DNA of 64,000 nt from Nephromyces sp. MM_2019 (Eukaryota; Apicomplexa; Aconoidasida; Nephromycida), in contig JADHZB010001398.1 of the NCBI GenBank assembly GCA_015657535.1, positions 1-64,000 on the forward strand. Reading direction: 5' to 3'. The notes beneath the pieces were generated by a model. It was not told the origin of the DNA. It made no database searches and saw only the letters and a list, made by a program, of their open reading frames with translations. Below are positions 37,701-51,319 of this stretch, one piece after another (position 1 is the stretch's first letter; each line of letters starts with the position of its first letter). The position numbers and the translations under genes were made by a program.

Positions 37701-40700
37701 ACTAAAAAATTTGTGTATAAGTGGTTGTACTTATGCTTTAAGTTTCCAGCGGTAAGCAGGTGTTTCTAGTATCTTTTTAATGGCGCTTGCAGTAATCTTG
37801 GATACAGGGAGCTTCCATTATCTTTGAGTTGAATTAGCACGTAGAGATACTGCAATATGTTGCGAAATACTACGAAATACTGCGAAATGCTACGAATTAC
37901 TGCAAGGCACTCTAAAATGCTGCGAATTACTGCAAAGTACGGAAAAGCACTGCGAAATACTGCAAAGCGCTGTTTTTTTTTTGCTTTTGGCTAGCTGAGA
38001 ATAAGGTCCATCGGACTATTTTCGATGATTGCGCAAATTTTTTTTTGCTTGTTGCTGCGATTCACAATAGTGAAAATAAAAGTTTTTGCATGCCCCTTTA
38101 TTTGTCCATTCCTAAACAAGCATCCGTTTCTTCTACCCCGCGAAATCTTATTGGATACAAAAATTTTTTTTACCCTTGAAACACGCGCGGCGCAGTGATT
38201 TTGCCCATTGGCCGGAAAGGTTTCTTTCTGCTGACTTTCCTCTAGCACGTATTTTGGCATTAAGTTATCCTGTTGTGGCCTCAAGGACGCTTTCCACGTC
38301 TGCCCATAAACTATTACGGCTTCTCATGAAAAAAGCCCGATCGAAGAATGAGGAAGGCTCTATGGAAGACGATTTCAGGCGATTAGTCACGCACAGTAAG
38401 ATCTTATAATTTCTAAAAAGCTGTTTCACTGTATTAACGACCCCTTGCTCTGTACCGAAGTACTAGTAGACAGTGTAGTCATCAGTAGCGTTTTTACCGC
38501 TTAATTTGTTTAGACTCTGATTATGGGGAGTTACTAGCTCATCATTCGTAGCTTTGAAATTAAGATAAGGTTCTGAATATAACCAGGATGCTTCATCAGG
38601 TTTCACTGTTTTTCTTTCTTTTTTTTCGGGGGAGTTATGGAAGAAAAGTTAATAAAACACTTAGCTTAAAGAAAATTGGTATTAAAATTTTCGAATAATA
38701 AAAATGAGAATAAATTTAGCGAAAACATTTCGCGCTTATTATTCTTTCAATTTTGTGCTTGGGATAATCTTTTAGTGAACTATGTTGCAATTTTCCGTAA
38801 TTAATGTACCTCTCAAAACATGTGGAATTTGTACCGAACAAGCAGCCGCCTTTAATAATAATGATGTCATAACGACTTGTAAGATTTTTTCTTTCGTTTT
38901 CTCAATTATTTTGAAGCGAAAGAAAACTTAATATCATTTCTTGCAAGAAATAGCAGCTGTGATGCGCGATATTATAGGCTTTCCAAGGGATAGTACAAAG
39001 GATCAAATGCTCCAAGATGAATTACATGAAGTAGGGCTGAAAGAGCTTGGCGATAAGCTTTCACTGCAAATTTCTAATTCCGTAAGTATAAAAAAATATC
39101 TAGCTTTCTGTGAAAAAACTTTGACTAGCTATTTCAGCGGTTCACGTGTAATTATGTGAAGTTTCTTGCTTTTCAAGATTTTTTTCGTGCTTTTCGCTTT
39201 CTGTGTCGAATTATAGGATAATAAATGTCTGTACTCACGTAAAATAAAATGCTATTACTTCAGCTAATGTGTTGATGAATGTCCAAAACCCCTCCCTTGA
39301 CAGCTTTATCTGGCAAAAAAGTTTTCTGCATAGTCTAGATTTAGCGCTCAATCTTTTATGATATTGGCTTTTCATAAAACAGTGCACGGTAGTTTAACTT
39401 CAATAATTATGTTCTGCCTACAACAATTTGGAAAGAGTTTTCCAGTTGTTCACCAATAGATATATTAATTATTATATTTTCATTTTGGTCTTGAGGCGCC
39501 TAAGGTTTGCTTTTTTCTTTTTAAAATTTGGTCTTTTCATGCTAGAATAATGATTTTATCTTTTGTGGCGTTATGCGTCAAATTCTTATGAAGCAAACAT
39601 TTCTGGAAATTCTTGAAAAGCCCACCACTTTCTACCAATGCCATCAAGGCAGCAGGAATAGAAGGTTCATTTTGGTAAAAAATACTAAATTACTTGAGTA
39701 CGCTCTCCATTGAGTTTTACGCTACTATTATAAGGTAGTGCTCGTTTTAAGTACCCATAAAACATTAATATTTTATTTTTAGAAGTAGGGAATTAAATAA
39801 AACCGAATCAATTGATGTACTAGAAGTTATAGGATGAAACATTAGAGTTGATTCTAGAGGTTTAGAAGTGTGTGTGCAAATTTTATTATAGAAAAAAGAA
39901 ATGTTTAAGACATCTATAACATATAAAACCTTCATCTGAGGAAAATAGCAAATTATTAGTGGAATCTACGGATTTAGATATCGTCTTTATTGTTAGAATA
40001 TCCTTTCTCACTTCCTAGAGAAAGTCATCATTCGCTTTTTAAATTGACAGGATATTGGCAGGAATGGAAGAGAAATTTTATTCATCACCCACAGTCTTGG
40101 CGGCTTGTTGGTGAAGCTTCTACTCATCAACAACGCCTTTTTACGAAGGAAAACTAGAGGAATTGTCTTTTATGGAGTTCCGCATTGGGGTGGGTTTTTG
40201 TGTTACCCTGCCTGTATTCTTCAACTAATAGCCCATCACTGTATTATGTCTTCATATATGAGTTATGGTTTAAACCTTGTTGCAAGTGATCTTGAATGTA
40301 AGTGTTCTGCACGAAAATTTAAATATCGTTTTTTCTATTTGCAACGAGGCTTAACAGCTTGAATTTCTTTATTATTACAGGCTCTCCTATCAAAATCCCA
40401 ATGTTTGTGAGGCCAATTTTATCTCGTGCAGCTTTGGATTTGCTGGAAAATAATCCCAATTTGCCAATAATGCACGAGAAATTCCGCAAGATCTGTCGTA
40501 ATAGAGGTGCAGATGGATATTGCTGATGAAATGACATATTTTTTGTTTTTTTTATTTCTTGGGAAGTTGAGTAATTTGTGTTTTTGCGCAAAAAATATTT
40601 TCCCTTGAATCGAATATGCGAAATACAGCTTTTGGATCGAAAGTTGTTTTTTTAAGTGATATTTTCGTTTGCTAGAGAAATATTTGATATGTTTAGACCC

Positions 40701-41156
40701 GAAGAACTCACGATTTTGTTAAACGGATTCTCTTTTCAGATATTAAATGCATTTCATTGGCTGAGTCCAAATTTTCCCAAATGTACTACAAATTTTTTGG
40801 GAGAAAGGAAGTTTTAGTTCCGCTAAAAAATGCTAATCCACATTATGGTCAAATAATTCAGGTACAGACAGAGGAAGCCTTTTACTTCATATTATTGGTA
40901 AAAAGCGTATTCTATTGGCGTTTTTTCAGCTACTTAAATAAACGCATTTTTATGATAACGCTAAATTAAGTCCTTGTCGAATATTTTTCAATTTAATGCT
41001 TACCTAAAACCACCATAGATAGTTTATTTCCTAGTGAGCTTCTTGTAGGTGGGAGGCATAGATCACTCTGGGATTTGCAAGCCGTCCTCAAAGATCGGGG
41101 ATATTCGCTATGAAGCGCTGAAAAAATTTATTCAAAACATATTTAACTTCAAATAG
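34761..41156 (+). CDS. SERAC1-like: SERAC1-like alpha/beta hydrolase
   Basis: Serine hydrolase related to SERAC1 (phosphatidylglycerol remodelling in animals). Exons: 34761-34859, 35168-35356, 35447-35939, 36340-36494, 37081-37232, 38196-38395, 38948-39081, 40051-40189, 40381-40506, 40740-40861 and 41049-41156 (TAG). All phases agree: 605 codons from the second exon, 638 with the first. Motifs in family order: GIYSLSPPRG, then IDIVFVHGLQGDAFATWR (oxyanion strand), HWPERFLSADFPLARILALS, REILFITHSLGGLLVK (nucleophile Ser in HSLGG), RGIVFYGVPHWGSP, and a C-terminal HSGICKP segment with the likely catalytic His. Two predicted membrane helices precede the hydrolase domain (LLTFAASCLSIYMILTW and FILIAFFLLILSQFYC). 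The animal ARM-like N-terminal region is not recognisable. The start is unresolved; an upstream exon at 33391-33565 fits in phase. Confidence 0.88.
37855..37975 (+). repeat. 10-11-bp tandem repeat in a SERAC1-like intron
   Basis: About ten imperfect copies of ACTGCGAAAT (with TACGAAAT, ACTGCAAAG and CTGCGAATT variants) inside the intron 37233-38195. Confidence 0.75.
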
Positions 41157-41667
41157 GAATTCCGATGTTACATGTCCCTTGACATCTTGATAATCGTATG
41201 ATTCCGTAGTAAGTTTTTTTTACTTTTCCCTAATAAGTGTGCTTATTACTGCTATACATGTTGAAACTTATTGACCTTACCATACTTAAAAATATGAGCT
41301 CTACACCATCACGGATGAACTTTATTACCAAGTAGCTTACGTTATAGAGATTTACTAAAGGCACCACACATTATCAACTGCTTTGATAGCAGGAAATGAG
41401 TTAATCCTTTGACTAGACAAATTTTGCAATATGACTATAATGACTCTACTTTAACCTCTGATGTTATGTGTAGCATGATTGTAGCATCTCTTGTGCTTTT
41501 TTTCACAATGTTAATAATTTTAACCCAGAAATAATAATCTGAGCCAAAAACTTGAGATTAATATGAATAGGTTATGTACTCTTACTCTTAATATTGGAAG
41601 CTAATATTTGGCAGTAGATGCTGAATTATCATTCGGGGCAAAGAATTCCTTTGAAAGTTGCTAGGGT
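41157..41667. other. 3' flank of the SERAC1-like gene
   Basis: AT-rich sequence after the TAG stop. No exon or repeat of note. Confidence 0.4.
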
Positions 41668-42856
41668 ATGTTTATGCTGCTTAAAGAAAAACATGACTTT
41701 ATTAGTTTGCCAATAATCATGCAATGCTTTGCAATTTGCTATAATGGAATTCTTCATGGAATTTCAGCAGCTTATTCACCCATTTATTATTCAAAGTTAC
41801 TATATTTTCCGCCCCTTGCGTGCGTTATGCAAAAACAATTCCTTGCATCCTTTGCAACGGCTGTGATTTTGACTTCCGATAACTCTTGCTCAGTTCCTTA
41901 ACTTTTCAGTCAAACGCTTCCTCCATGTTCCCGCCGTTGTCAATAAACTGCATGTCATAAAGTGCTGCTACTTTCGCATGTAATGTAATTATCGTCTCTT
42001 TCACTTACTTTGAAAATTGTCCTGTTTGATACCTTAGGGGACATTTTGTAAGTGACACGGCCCTCTTTCGTGTTGTTTACCTGAAAGTTATTTCTTTTTG
42101 TATGTTTGCAAATCTCCCAACTTAATTTTCATAATAGCCAATGGCACGAAGCTGCTTTACAGTTCATCTTATCGTTTAGGCTCAAACATGCTACGCTTGC
42201 CAGACACAATAAAAAGAATCTCCTAATATCTTCGAAATTTTTATATGCAAATACATTATAATAAATGATATCAGTACGCTAAGCTATTCTTCAATGATTT
42301 ACGTTATTTCCGTTTAATTTGAGAAATCTCGGAGCCTTATTAGCTTCTTGGAAAATTAAGGTCCTCCATTGTATGTACAAGGAATAGAACGAGGGGCTAG
42401 TTTTAATCTAATAGTCATATTCGAGACATATTTCTAAGCGGCATTTCTGCTAATTGAAACAGCTGTGCACTTAAAATTGAGCAAATTTAGTATCATTCAC
42501 AAAATAGATACTTTGCTAGCTCTTTTTTGTGTTGAAAATTTTGATTAGCAGCTATTGCAATTTACCAGGACGCTTAGGTGCTGGTTTGTCCCAAAATTTG
42601 ATATTTTTGTTCCTCCTGTGTTGACCACCACTGGAAATGTGATTTGATGCGTGTAGGGGAAGTGTGCATTCACAAAATGGGTCGCAAAATGCTTAGGTTT
42701 TCAACAAGGAACAATGACGTACCTATCTGTCCTAATTCATTCGTAGAATTCGGCAGCTGGTGCGAGCCTGAAAATCAGTGCTACTATATGTTGAATGCGC
42801 ATGGAGTTGAAGTAGAGCAAATGAAATCAATCCATGAGCTCTTGAAACAGCCTTAA
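41668..42856 (+). CDS. Candidate gene, four possible exons
   Basis: Plus-strand stretches with protein-like composition: 41668-41886, starting with ATG and hydrophobic (MFMLLKEKHDFISLPIIM, later YSKLLYFPPLACVMQKQFL), donor TCA|GTTCCT; about 41910-41951 (SNASSMFPPLSINC); about 42138-42225 (NGTKLLYSSSYRLGSNMLRL); and about 42657-42856, ending RFSTRNNDVPICPNSFVEFG, then CYYMLNAHGVEVEQMKSIHE and LLKQP before TAA. The first, second and last are compatible in phase; the third is not clearly. The last exon is the most convincing. No family is recognised. Confidence 0.35.
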
Positions 42857-43765
42857 AAATTATATGCACTTGAAAAAAAGGTAGATTGACTTGTATAAAC
42901 TCGTCTTTTATTTAAATTTTCTTGATTTTAGATTGCAGTCTTCTTATCTATCCAAGAAAATTCTTGATTAAGTACATAAAGAGCGATATTTTTTTAGTTT
43001 TGCTATTAATCTGATGGCTATAAATAGATATGACTCTACAAGGCTATAATCGGCAAGGCATGGTATACGGATTTTGCCATTACCTTAAATGAGCGCTGTG
43101 TATACACAGTTAAATGCTTACAAAAACACGCTACTTCAAGCAGGCAGGCTAAATAAGTAAATTATATTTATGCTTTGTATTCTAGAAAAGCTAACCTTTA
43201 TAATCTATAAAGACGACGTCTGAAAGAAATAATATGTTGTAAAGAACTTCTTCTAATTTTGGTTTTGCCAAACTTCCATGATATTCACATAATGTGATAG
43301 TTGCGAAAAGCGCATTTGTTTCATTTTTAATAAATTGAAACCTATGAGTGAAATGCTATGGAGTTTGTATATGTTGCATGCATATGCAATGAATAAATTA
43401 ACGCTTTATCTTGTATGCGTAAGAAGGCGTCACCTAAAGTGTTTTTATACACAACTAGTAATTAAAGATTGCTGTATTGAACTAAAATAGTCGAAGAATT
43501 TCGGTGGTGCAGACTTGTCCCTCAGCAGTACGGGCATCTCAAAGAAGCGAACTTTGAAATGCTAAGCAGTAAGACTTCGCAGTTTGCTCCTGAATGCTTA
43601 AAGGCTCTTACAAAAGTGGAAATATATTTTTCACTATTTTCGGAGCAAGAAAAATTTATAAAATAATTACGTCAAACTTTCTGGATGATAGTGCTATCTC
43701 CATGGTATTGTGGAGTATTATGACAGCTGTGTCTCCGATATGCTCGTAATAATATAGGCACACAA
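42857..43765. other. AT-rich spacer
   Basis: No open frame or repeat of note. Strand composition begins to change from T-rich to A-rich around 44 kb. Confidence 0.4.
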
Positions 43766-43967
43766 ATTAGTTTGGGATAGAACCTGGAGTTTCACGAGGT
43801 AGCATATTTGTACGTAGTGCAAAGTTGTTTTCCGGGTATGCATCAGCTTTTCCTAGAATTGCTAAGGCCTCTAATACTGAGGCATCCAATAAAGTTAGAA
43901 CAATCAGTCCTATTCCCATGATGAAATCCAGAACCAGCATCCTTGCTATAAGAACAGTTGCCCAGTC
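43766..43967 (-). CDS. Candidate 3' exon encoding a membrane segment
   Basis: Minus-strand acceptor TTTGCATGCAG followed by a frame reading DWATVLIARMLVLDFIMGIG, then LIVLTLLDASVLEALAIL, and a short polar tail (PENNFALR) to a TAA stop. The plus strand is also open here (43825-44058) and ends in a Lys/Arg-rich tail, but that is a common mirror of a hydrophobic frame. Strand is therefore likely minus, not certain. Confidence 0.3.
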
Positions 43968-44059
43968 GCTGCATGCAAAACAAAAATATTTTTTTAAGGA
44001 TGCACCCTCACGCAAGAAACGCAAGAAACGCAAGCTAAGACAAACTAAAAAAGAGTAAC

Positions 44060-47000
44060 ACTTTTATATGACAAGCGCTCTACTAATCCGATGGAGAGAA
44101 CATGTAGCGTGTGAAGGGACTTTTTGAGCTCAAAAAGATTGGTTTTCCTGAGAGGGTACACGCTAGTTTGGGATATAAAGCCCAATTAGCACCCATCTCC
44201 CAAAAGGTAAATAATGAAGACGCATAGATACTTCTTCAGTATTAATTGAATTTAGTGCAAGCAATATAAAGTGGCGAATACTAACTAGTATAGTAGCTTT
44301 TTCTGGCTAGTTATGTACATTTCCGAAAGTAACAGGAATTAGCTGCTTCGTGGTACCACTAAATTTAAGTAATGTAGGGCTAAAGCTCGCATTGGAATTT
44401 CCGCTTAAAGATTTCAGAAAATGTAAATAGTTGTAAAGCGTAGTATTCAGGATATCCTGCGCAAGACGGCTCTAAGCTATTGAGCTACATTATGGAGCTA
44501 AGCAAGACACTCGTACACACCTTTCTAGATTCCCTCTTATACCTATTCGCGCCTTGGCATTCAAACTTCTCATAGCGAAAAAATGAATGTGACATCCAAG
44601 GCTTTTGGTGCAAAATAACCTGGATTTCTAGCAGCTTTTAGACTTGGCTGGCAAGTGCACGTCACCTTCACCGCCCCAAGCACATAACTCTTGATTTGGT
44701 GCCAGCACCGTGCTCACCATCACGTGGAGCACCTACTACAGCATTACAACCGAACTACTAATGCTAGAATAAATCATCGCATGATTGAATCTGAGTCTCT
44801 CTTGAAGATTGTGCATGCCGCACAATAGCCACCCCCTACTTGAGCCATAGCATAACAATACCTACAGGCTGGCTCTAGTAGCCCTCTCTCAGCAGAACTT
44901 CAATAGGTGATGTGTACCTACTTAGAATAAAGCTAATTATGTTCGTGCTTTAAGCGAGTGACTTTTTTCGACGAGTTAAGCCTCAGATTCTAGTCAAATC
45001 AAATTCAACGCAACATGACAACCCTACAAGATGCTTGGAACGACGTCTTAGCCCACAATTCATCCCAAAAAAAAGTCAACGGAAACCTTTGCGGGTAGGC
45101 GAGCAAGTAACCAAGTGTCCCCCAAAAGCCAGCGCGGCAGATTCCCATTTTCATTGCACATTTGAGAGCATATCCAAATCATGGGCATGACGTACCTAGG
45201 AAAAGAATTATCAGGGATCACAAGGCCACCGCTTCAACTATAAAGGGCACTGCGCCTCATATAATTATTAGTGAATATATTCAACCGGGACCAACGAACT
45301 AACAGTGCCCGCAGAGCTCAGCGATATCCCATCCATAAAGCTAGGAATAAAGCTTGAGAAACAATAGTAAACTTGGGGGAAGTACATACATCCATCGAAT
45401 AAAAGCTGAGAACTGCGCTGTGAAGCAACTTCCATTTGTAAGTACCAGCAGTAGCATGCCGAGGCAGGTGGTAAGCACGGAATCCACCACAGATGCTACT
45501 CTAAGCCCTCAACCATTCAAGAGAATAAATCCTTGCCAGATAAAGCCTAAAGAGTTACTAAAGCTACAACCGTGGTAGCATAGATGCAGCAACGGCAAGA
45601 CAAGCTGTTTTCAATCTATAATCGTGTTTGACTGGCATATTGTTAATACCAAAGCATAACACGCTGTGAAGCTATACCCTTGGAAGGTATTGAAGCCATC
45701 GGCAGATAATTCTGATAAGTTCACATCGAGCATCTCGTGCAAATATCATGGAGAATATGTCAGAAACATTTATGTATCCCAAGTGCGTGCACTGCATCTT
45801 AGCAAGTAATTCGATTTTCCCCTTATTTCAGCGGGAGAGCAAAAAGCGAACCCCGTATCCCATCCTCTCTTCCATGTACATGCAAGATTTCAATAACACT
45901 GTATTGCTGAACGAAGTTATTTCCCTTCAGACAAGCTAAAGGATAATACTTGCGAATAATACAGTTACAATATAATTACATTAAAATGTTTTAAAGTTAT
46001 AACAGCTAAAACAAATGGGAAGGCAGAATAACAGAATAAGTTAGTACCCTATTTCTCAATTGACTCGTACTAGTAATGAAACGAATCTCAGAATAGTCTG
46101 ATAACGCCTACCTGGCTTCAATGCAAGCAAGATTGTCACTATTTAGTATACGTCCTCATCTACATGATATAAAAAGAACTATGATTCGCATGGCATCAAA
46201 TAGGATAAGCAGTTACATCATTGCGATCAAAACAGTCCCAAAAACTAAATCGGTCGGTCTCTTGAAAGTTAGCTAGAAGAGTAACATGACGTATTGAATG
46301 ACATTGCCACCACAAGCAAACTTCCAAGCTTGCAATAAATTAGAACCCAAATCTGTTATAGCACTAGGAACAAGCTAATTGCTAGAATATAAAGCAAGCG
46401 AATAAAAAATGCAACCGAAGCAAATCACGGAATTAATTAAAAATGAACTTCCAATTACGAACATTTACGCATTTGCAAAGATGCGCGAATTGTGTATAAT
46501 ACGACGCGCGCGATGAAGAACCAGATCAGGTATTTAAAGTTGTCACCTAAGTTTTAGCACCACAATCACTAAGGATAACATCATACCATCCAGCTACACT
46601 AGAGCTCAGCAGAACCACTTAGGAATATTAGTAACCAAAATTTTTACCCGGAGATCCCAATCAAGTGTATCAATTTAACAGCTTCAATTACAATGCTCTA
46701 TTTCCAAGTAATTCCGTAAGCATCCGGTTGAGCGCATTAAAAAATCAAATATCTCCGTGAGTGAGCATATAATCATGCAACTCTAGCTCGTAATGCGAAA
46801 CTTTTGAATGAGAACAATCGAAAACGTAGTGCGCCTCACTCCTTTGCTGAAGAGCTTTCCCAAATGGTGCTAGGAAAAGCTTTAAGCAAATGTGGTATGG
46901 GCCTAGAGAAGCTTACAGCATAGAAAATGTTGCATAGGCTTCATAACAGACTGTTCAATGCTGCCCCTTAGAAAGTAACCTATTCATTCATGCTTCCAGC

Positions 47001-50000
47001 AGGGTGCAAATTATAAAAGTATAACTGTAAAAACTGAAAGTACGCAGATAAGTAGCAACAATTCCAAGTTTTTATATCCAAAAAATTTAAACTAAAGCAT
47101 AAGAATATTAAGGATATACTACAGATAACGCAAATAGTTATGAAGAGCCGATAAAAAGCATGAAACCCCGAGTATTCGCAACAATGCAAACATCAGCTTG
47201 TTCAAACTGACTGATAAAATGACGAGTGCTAAGTTATTTCAATATCATGGCCACACATCGGTAAAATATAGCGGCAAATGTAGAGAGAGATCTATCAACA
47301 AAACTCCTCTACGCCTCCGCGTAATATCATAATTATGCAAAATGCGTTTGACACATTGAGATAATCCAACTAAAAGCTAGAAGCAGTAAAGTATCGAAAA
47401 CTCACTCTTGCAGTATTATTGAATGCTATGCTCCAGCTTATAAACGAGACGTAGCTGATAAGCCAATAGAACCAGTGAAACAAACCTTATCAAAGCGATA
47501 CAATGAAAGGACCTTAAAGAAATTCCGCTAAAATTACCGAAGCATCTATGAAGCGCACCGTAATGAAACTAGCTTCATTACTAACACTTCAAGCACCTCT
47601 TCAGCAAAACATGCAATAAACTATAAAAGTACTGTGAGGCAACTGGAAAAAAAAAAAACAGCGGAACCAGCCAAATTGACATGGTGCATAAAAAGCCGTC
47701 TCCGAGAATACATAAGACAGATTACGCTGAGAAATTTACGCTCAATATTTCACCCAAAACCATAAGGATGCTTTCAATTTGATTAATTACATAAACCACT
47801 CTACAATGCAATGTAAATAAAAAGGTATGCTAATAAACAAGAAAAATGGCAAATTGCAATTAAATTTAGCGCTACATATACACTGTGAACGCACGCACAT
47901 CCAGGCGCGATCTTGCCCACAGCTATCATCATTTAGTGCATATCACTAGCACAACAGTGGAGCGATAAAACAGCATGTATGCCGGCATATTGAACAGTTG
48001 TGCTGAGAATCACTAAATCTGCTTGCTAAGAAAGAAGAATAAAATCTTCTAAACGATAATGTCCGTGCATACCCAAACAAGGAAACATGAAACCATTCCT
48101 GCTAAATAACAGGCAATCAGATACCCAAAGCGGATGTTTGCTACAAATCGTGAAGAGTATCTTTGCCAACTTACTCTAATAAGAAATGAAGATTTCATGT
48201 TTCTCGTCTTCTATGTACAAATAAACGTATAAAACAGAAAAATAATTATACATAAAGTGAAATCAAAGTGCAAACGTAGATGCTACGTATTATTTCATAA
48301 TTTACAAACGCTTGAAATATTGCCTCTGAGGGGCACGACCGCAGATCAAGTCTTTTTCTTGGCGGATCATTCTGCCTAATACTAAATATGCATCATGTCA
48401 AACGAAAAAACAAAGCGATAAAACCTTGGCCATAAAAGATCATTACATGATAGTCGCAGCGTAGAAACAAGCGCCACACAACGGTATAAATGTGGCATCT
48501 TTTCATGAGCCTACGATTCTGCATCTGGATGCCCCAGTAAAAGCATTTCAAAAACATAAAAAGAATTCCTCCCTCACTTATCGATATTTTCATACGGAGC
48601 ACGAAAAAAAAGCGAATATATGCAACTCGCACACAAACACAATATATGTGCCAAAGGGAAACTACTTTACAAGTTGCTTGCTATAGCATTGCTTAATGAT
48701 GTTGTGAGATCTTAAATACATATTACTATTGTTTCAGAAAATCGCATCTTTTCACAGTTAAATTAAAAACGCTTGTACATCACAAATCAAGATGTTAAAA
48801 CGTACAAGATTACACACAAGGACTAATTAATTAAAACATGGAATCTACAAAAAGAATAAAGAAAACAATTTTTCAGTATTTCCTGAACAGAGTAGAAACG
48901 CAAACGCCTCCACACCCAGATGGTGCTTTAAAACTATTTACCGTCTGATGACAGTAACCTTGTCTAATTCGCATTGTGCACACATGGCTTCAATCATTTT
49001 AATTAATGTGGAGTGAATAATTCCAACGAGTAAAATACATCATATACGAAAAGTTGCTACTTCATTTTCCTCCCGCGCCTATGAATACACCCAACAATAA
49101 AAGGTATCGCCTCAGCCAAAAAGCATTTTCGCAGCATCGCGCCAAAGATATAATTTACTTGAAAGCCGGCGCATTTTATGGATCGAAAACAAAAGCATCT
49201 ACGGCACAAGACATGGCAGCAAAATGTAATTACATTTAATCTTAATGATAAGCAGGAAAAGCAAATACCATCAATTTGCAATCATGTATATCGTTTCATT
49301 GACGAGCCCACGAAATCACTGACGGCAACTTTAAACAACAGAGATGCATTAACTTAAAAATCGACCTACTATTCCACAAAGATTACAAAAATGCATCAAG
49401 ATAGAAATTTCATTCTTCTTGCATATGAAATAAATCGAGCAATCATCTACGCTACACAAAATTAGCAGCTTGCACTCTAAATACACCAGATAGCGAACAC
49501 AAGGCACCTGTAGATATCACAAGTAACCAAAGATGCTTGAGATAGCATAGATCCCTGGCTGCAATACATAGTACAGAAACGACACAAATAAAACAATTTT
49601 AAATTCAAATAAAATAGAGAATAAATTACATCGCAATGGTTTACATTTTTGCTTACTGCAGCTTCAGGCACAGCAAAAACATCTTTATATTCACCAGACT
49701 ATGCTTTCAAAGAAAAAAGGCAAATGTAGCGAAAAAAAAGCAGCACTCCTCATAATTTAAACAATTCAATAAGGAAATCATATCACATAATAGGTGATGC
49801 CACTAACCTTCCACTACTCCTTTATATTAATCTTGTTTTGTTCCAACTAAAACATATATATAGTTTCTCTTTTTTTCAACACTACAAACTATATTTCTTC
49901 AACCGTAAACAGCCGCGCCACCTCAACATGGGAGCATGCCTAAAGAAGTGAGCTAGCCGCTACTATGCGTATAATCATGTCCGGAGTATACATATCATAT

Positions 50001-51319
50001 ATATATGCTCTTAGCTCAGTGTCGTCTGACATACGTGTAATTTCATGAAATTATGTCAAATAAGCAAGCAATATATCTAAAGTTTTATGAAGCCAAATAA
50101 ATCTTCGTACTATTTCATTAAAAACAGAAAATATCAAACAAAAACACTTTAACGCCATTTGATGACCGGCATTAACAAAAAATACTAAATAACAGAAAAA
50201 CACAATAATATAGGCGAAACGCCAATAAAGAGGGCCCTATAAGTAAAAACATTTATACGAGTACTTTTACAATGAACTTTTGTAGAAATTAAATCACGAT
50301 TTCCACCTAGCCACCACACTTAGGTAATAGCCACAAACAGTTCACAGATTTACATCTAATAAAGATATTCAAATGATATCACTATGAATCAGAGGTAGCA
50401 TGCAAATGATGTCACGAAATAATTGACGATAAATTTTATTCATCTATTAATACGGTACTACGAAACAATTCTCTCGCCTGATGCTAACAACCTACAAAAA
50501 AAATATTTCTACACATCACTATATAACTAACCAAACGCTTTGAAATGTACAAGCTTGAGTACCCCAATTAAAACATTGAAATATTATATATCCACAAAGA
50601 ATAGCATACTACTTCTAAGAAAGCATTAGCCAAATGATGCAGCACGAATATGTTACAGTGGTACAGGCATGTTAATGGGAACGCCAGAGGGACATTGCCG
50701 TACTAGGAGCTAGTGTGTGTTGTGAATCCTGATAAAAGATAAGTTCGACTGCTACCTAGGCATCTACTGCTAGTATATATTTAAATGCGAGCTGTAGAAC
50801 GAACTATTATAAATTTTCTACAGCTACCATATTTAACGACTGTGAAGATAGATGGCAGCGACGAAAAAAATCACCATGATATTAAATAGACAAATCTCAA
50901 GGCTTTGTCTAAATAAAACATATCGCAAAGTAGATGTACTAACCTGTTAAGGATATCACACGACAGAAAAAAAAACAGCGGGAATACATGAGCACACCTG
51001 CATAGTGTTTATCTTTGTAAAAAATCATTCTAAAGATCTTTCAGAACAATAAGATAACACGCCGAAAAAATTTGAAAAAACTTTTAAAAGAGCTGCGCCA
51101 CATTTCAGCGCAAATACGTACATGCGCACGTATAAAAAGTACTGTTTTATACATTTATATTCTGAAAGCTTCCATCCGCTCATCAAACCTAGAGGACTCG
51201 GACAAAAGCAATAACCTAGACCACTTTTGCGGAAAAACCTTTGCATACTTCGATGATTAACACTGAAGGAATCAAAAAATAGCCAAGATGCACATAACGC
51301 TATATATAGCGAGCAGAAA
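44060..51319. other. AT-rich region without resolved genes
   Basis: Seven kilobases that are A-rich on the plus strand, consistent with minus-strand transcription or with the 3' flank of the CCCH gene. Short ORFs occur at 45354-45578 (plus, reads QLPFVSTSSSMPRQVVSTES), 45748-45939 (plus, ATG start), 46980-47189 (minus), 48393-48686 (both strands) and 49054-49281 (both strands). None shows a motif, a convincing exon chain or clear strand preference. I found no tRNA or rRNA. Confidence 0.4.

Noticed and set aside
37991..38284. 97-codon minus-strand ORF
   Set aside because: Overlaps the SERAC1-like exon 38196-38395 (HWPERFLSADFPL), which is conserved on the plus strand.
44060..51319. Possible mobile element in the AT-rich region
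   Set aside because: No terminal repeats, transposase or reverse-transcriptase motifs were seen on either strand.
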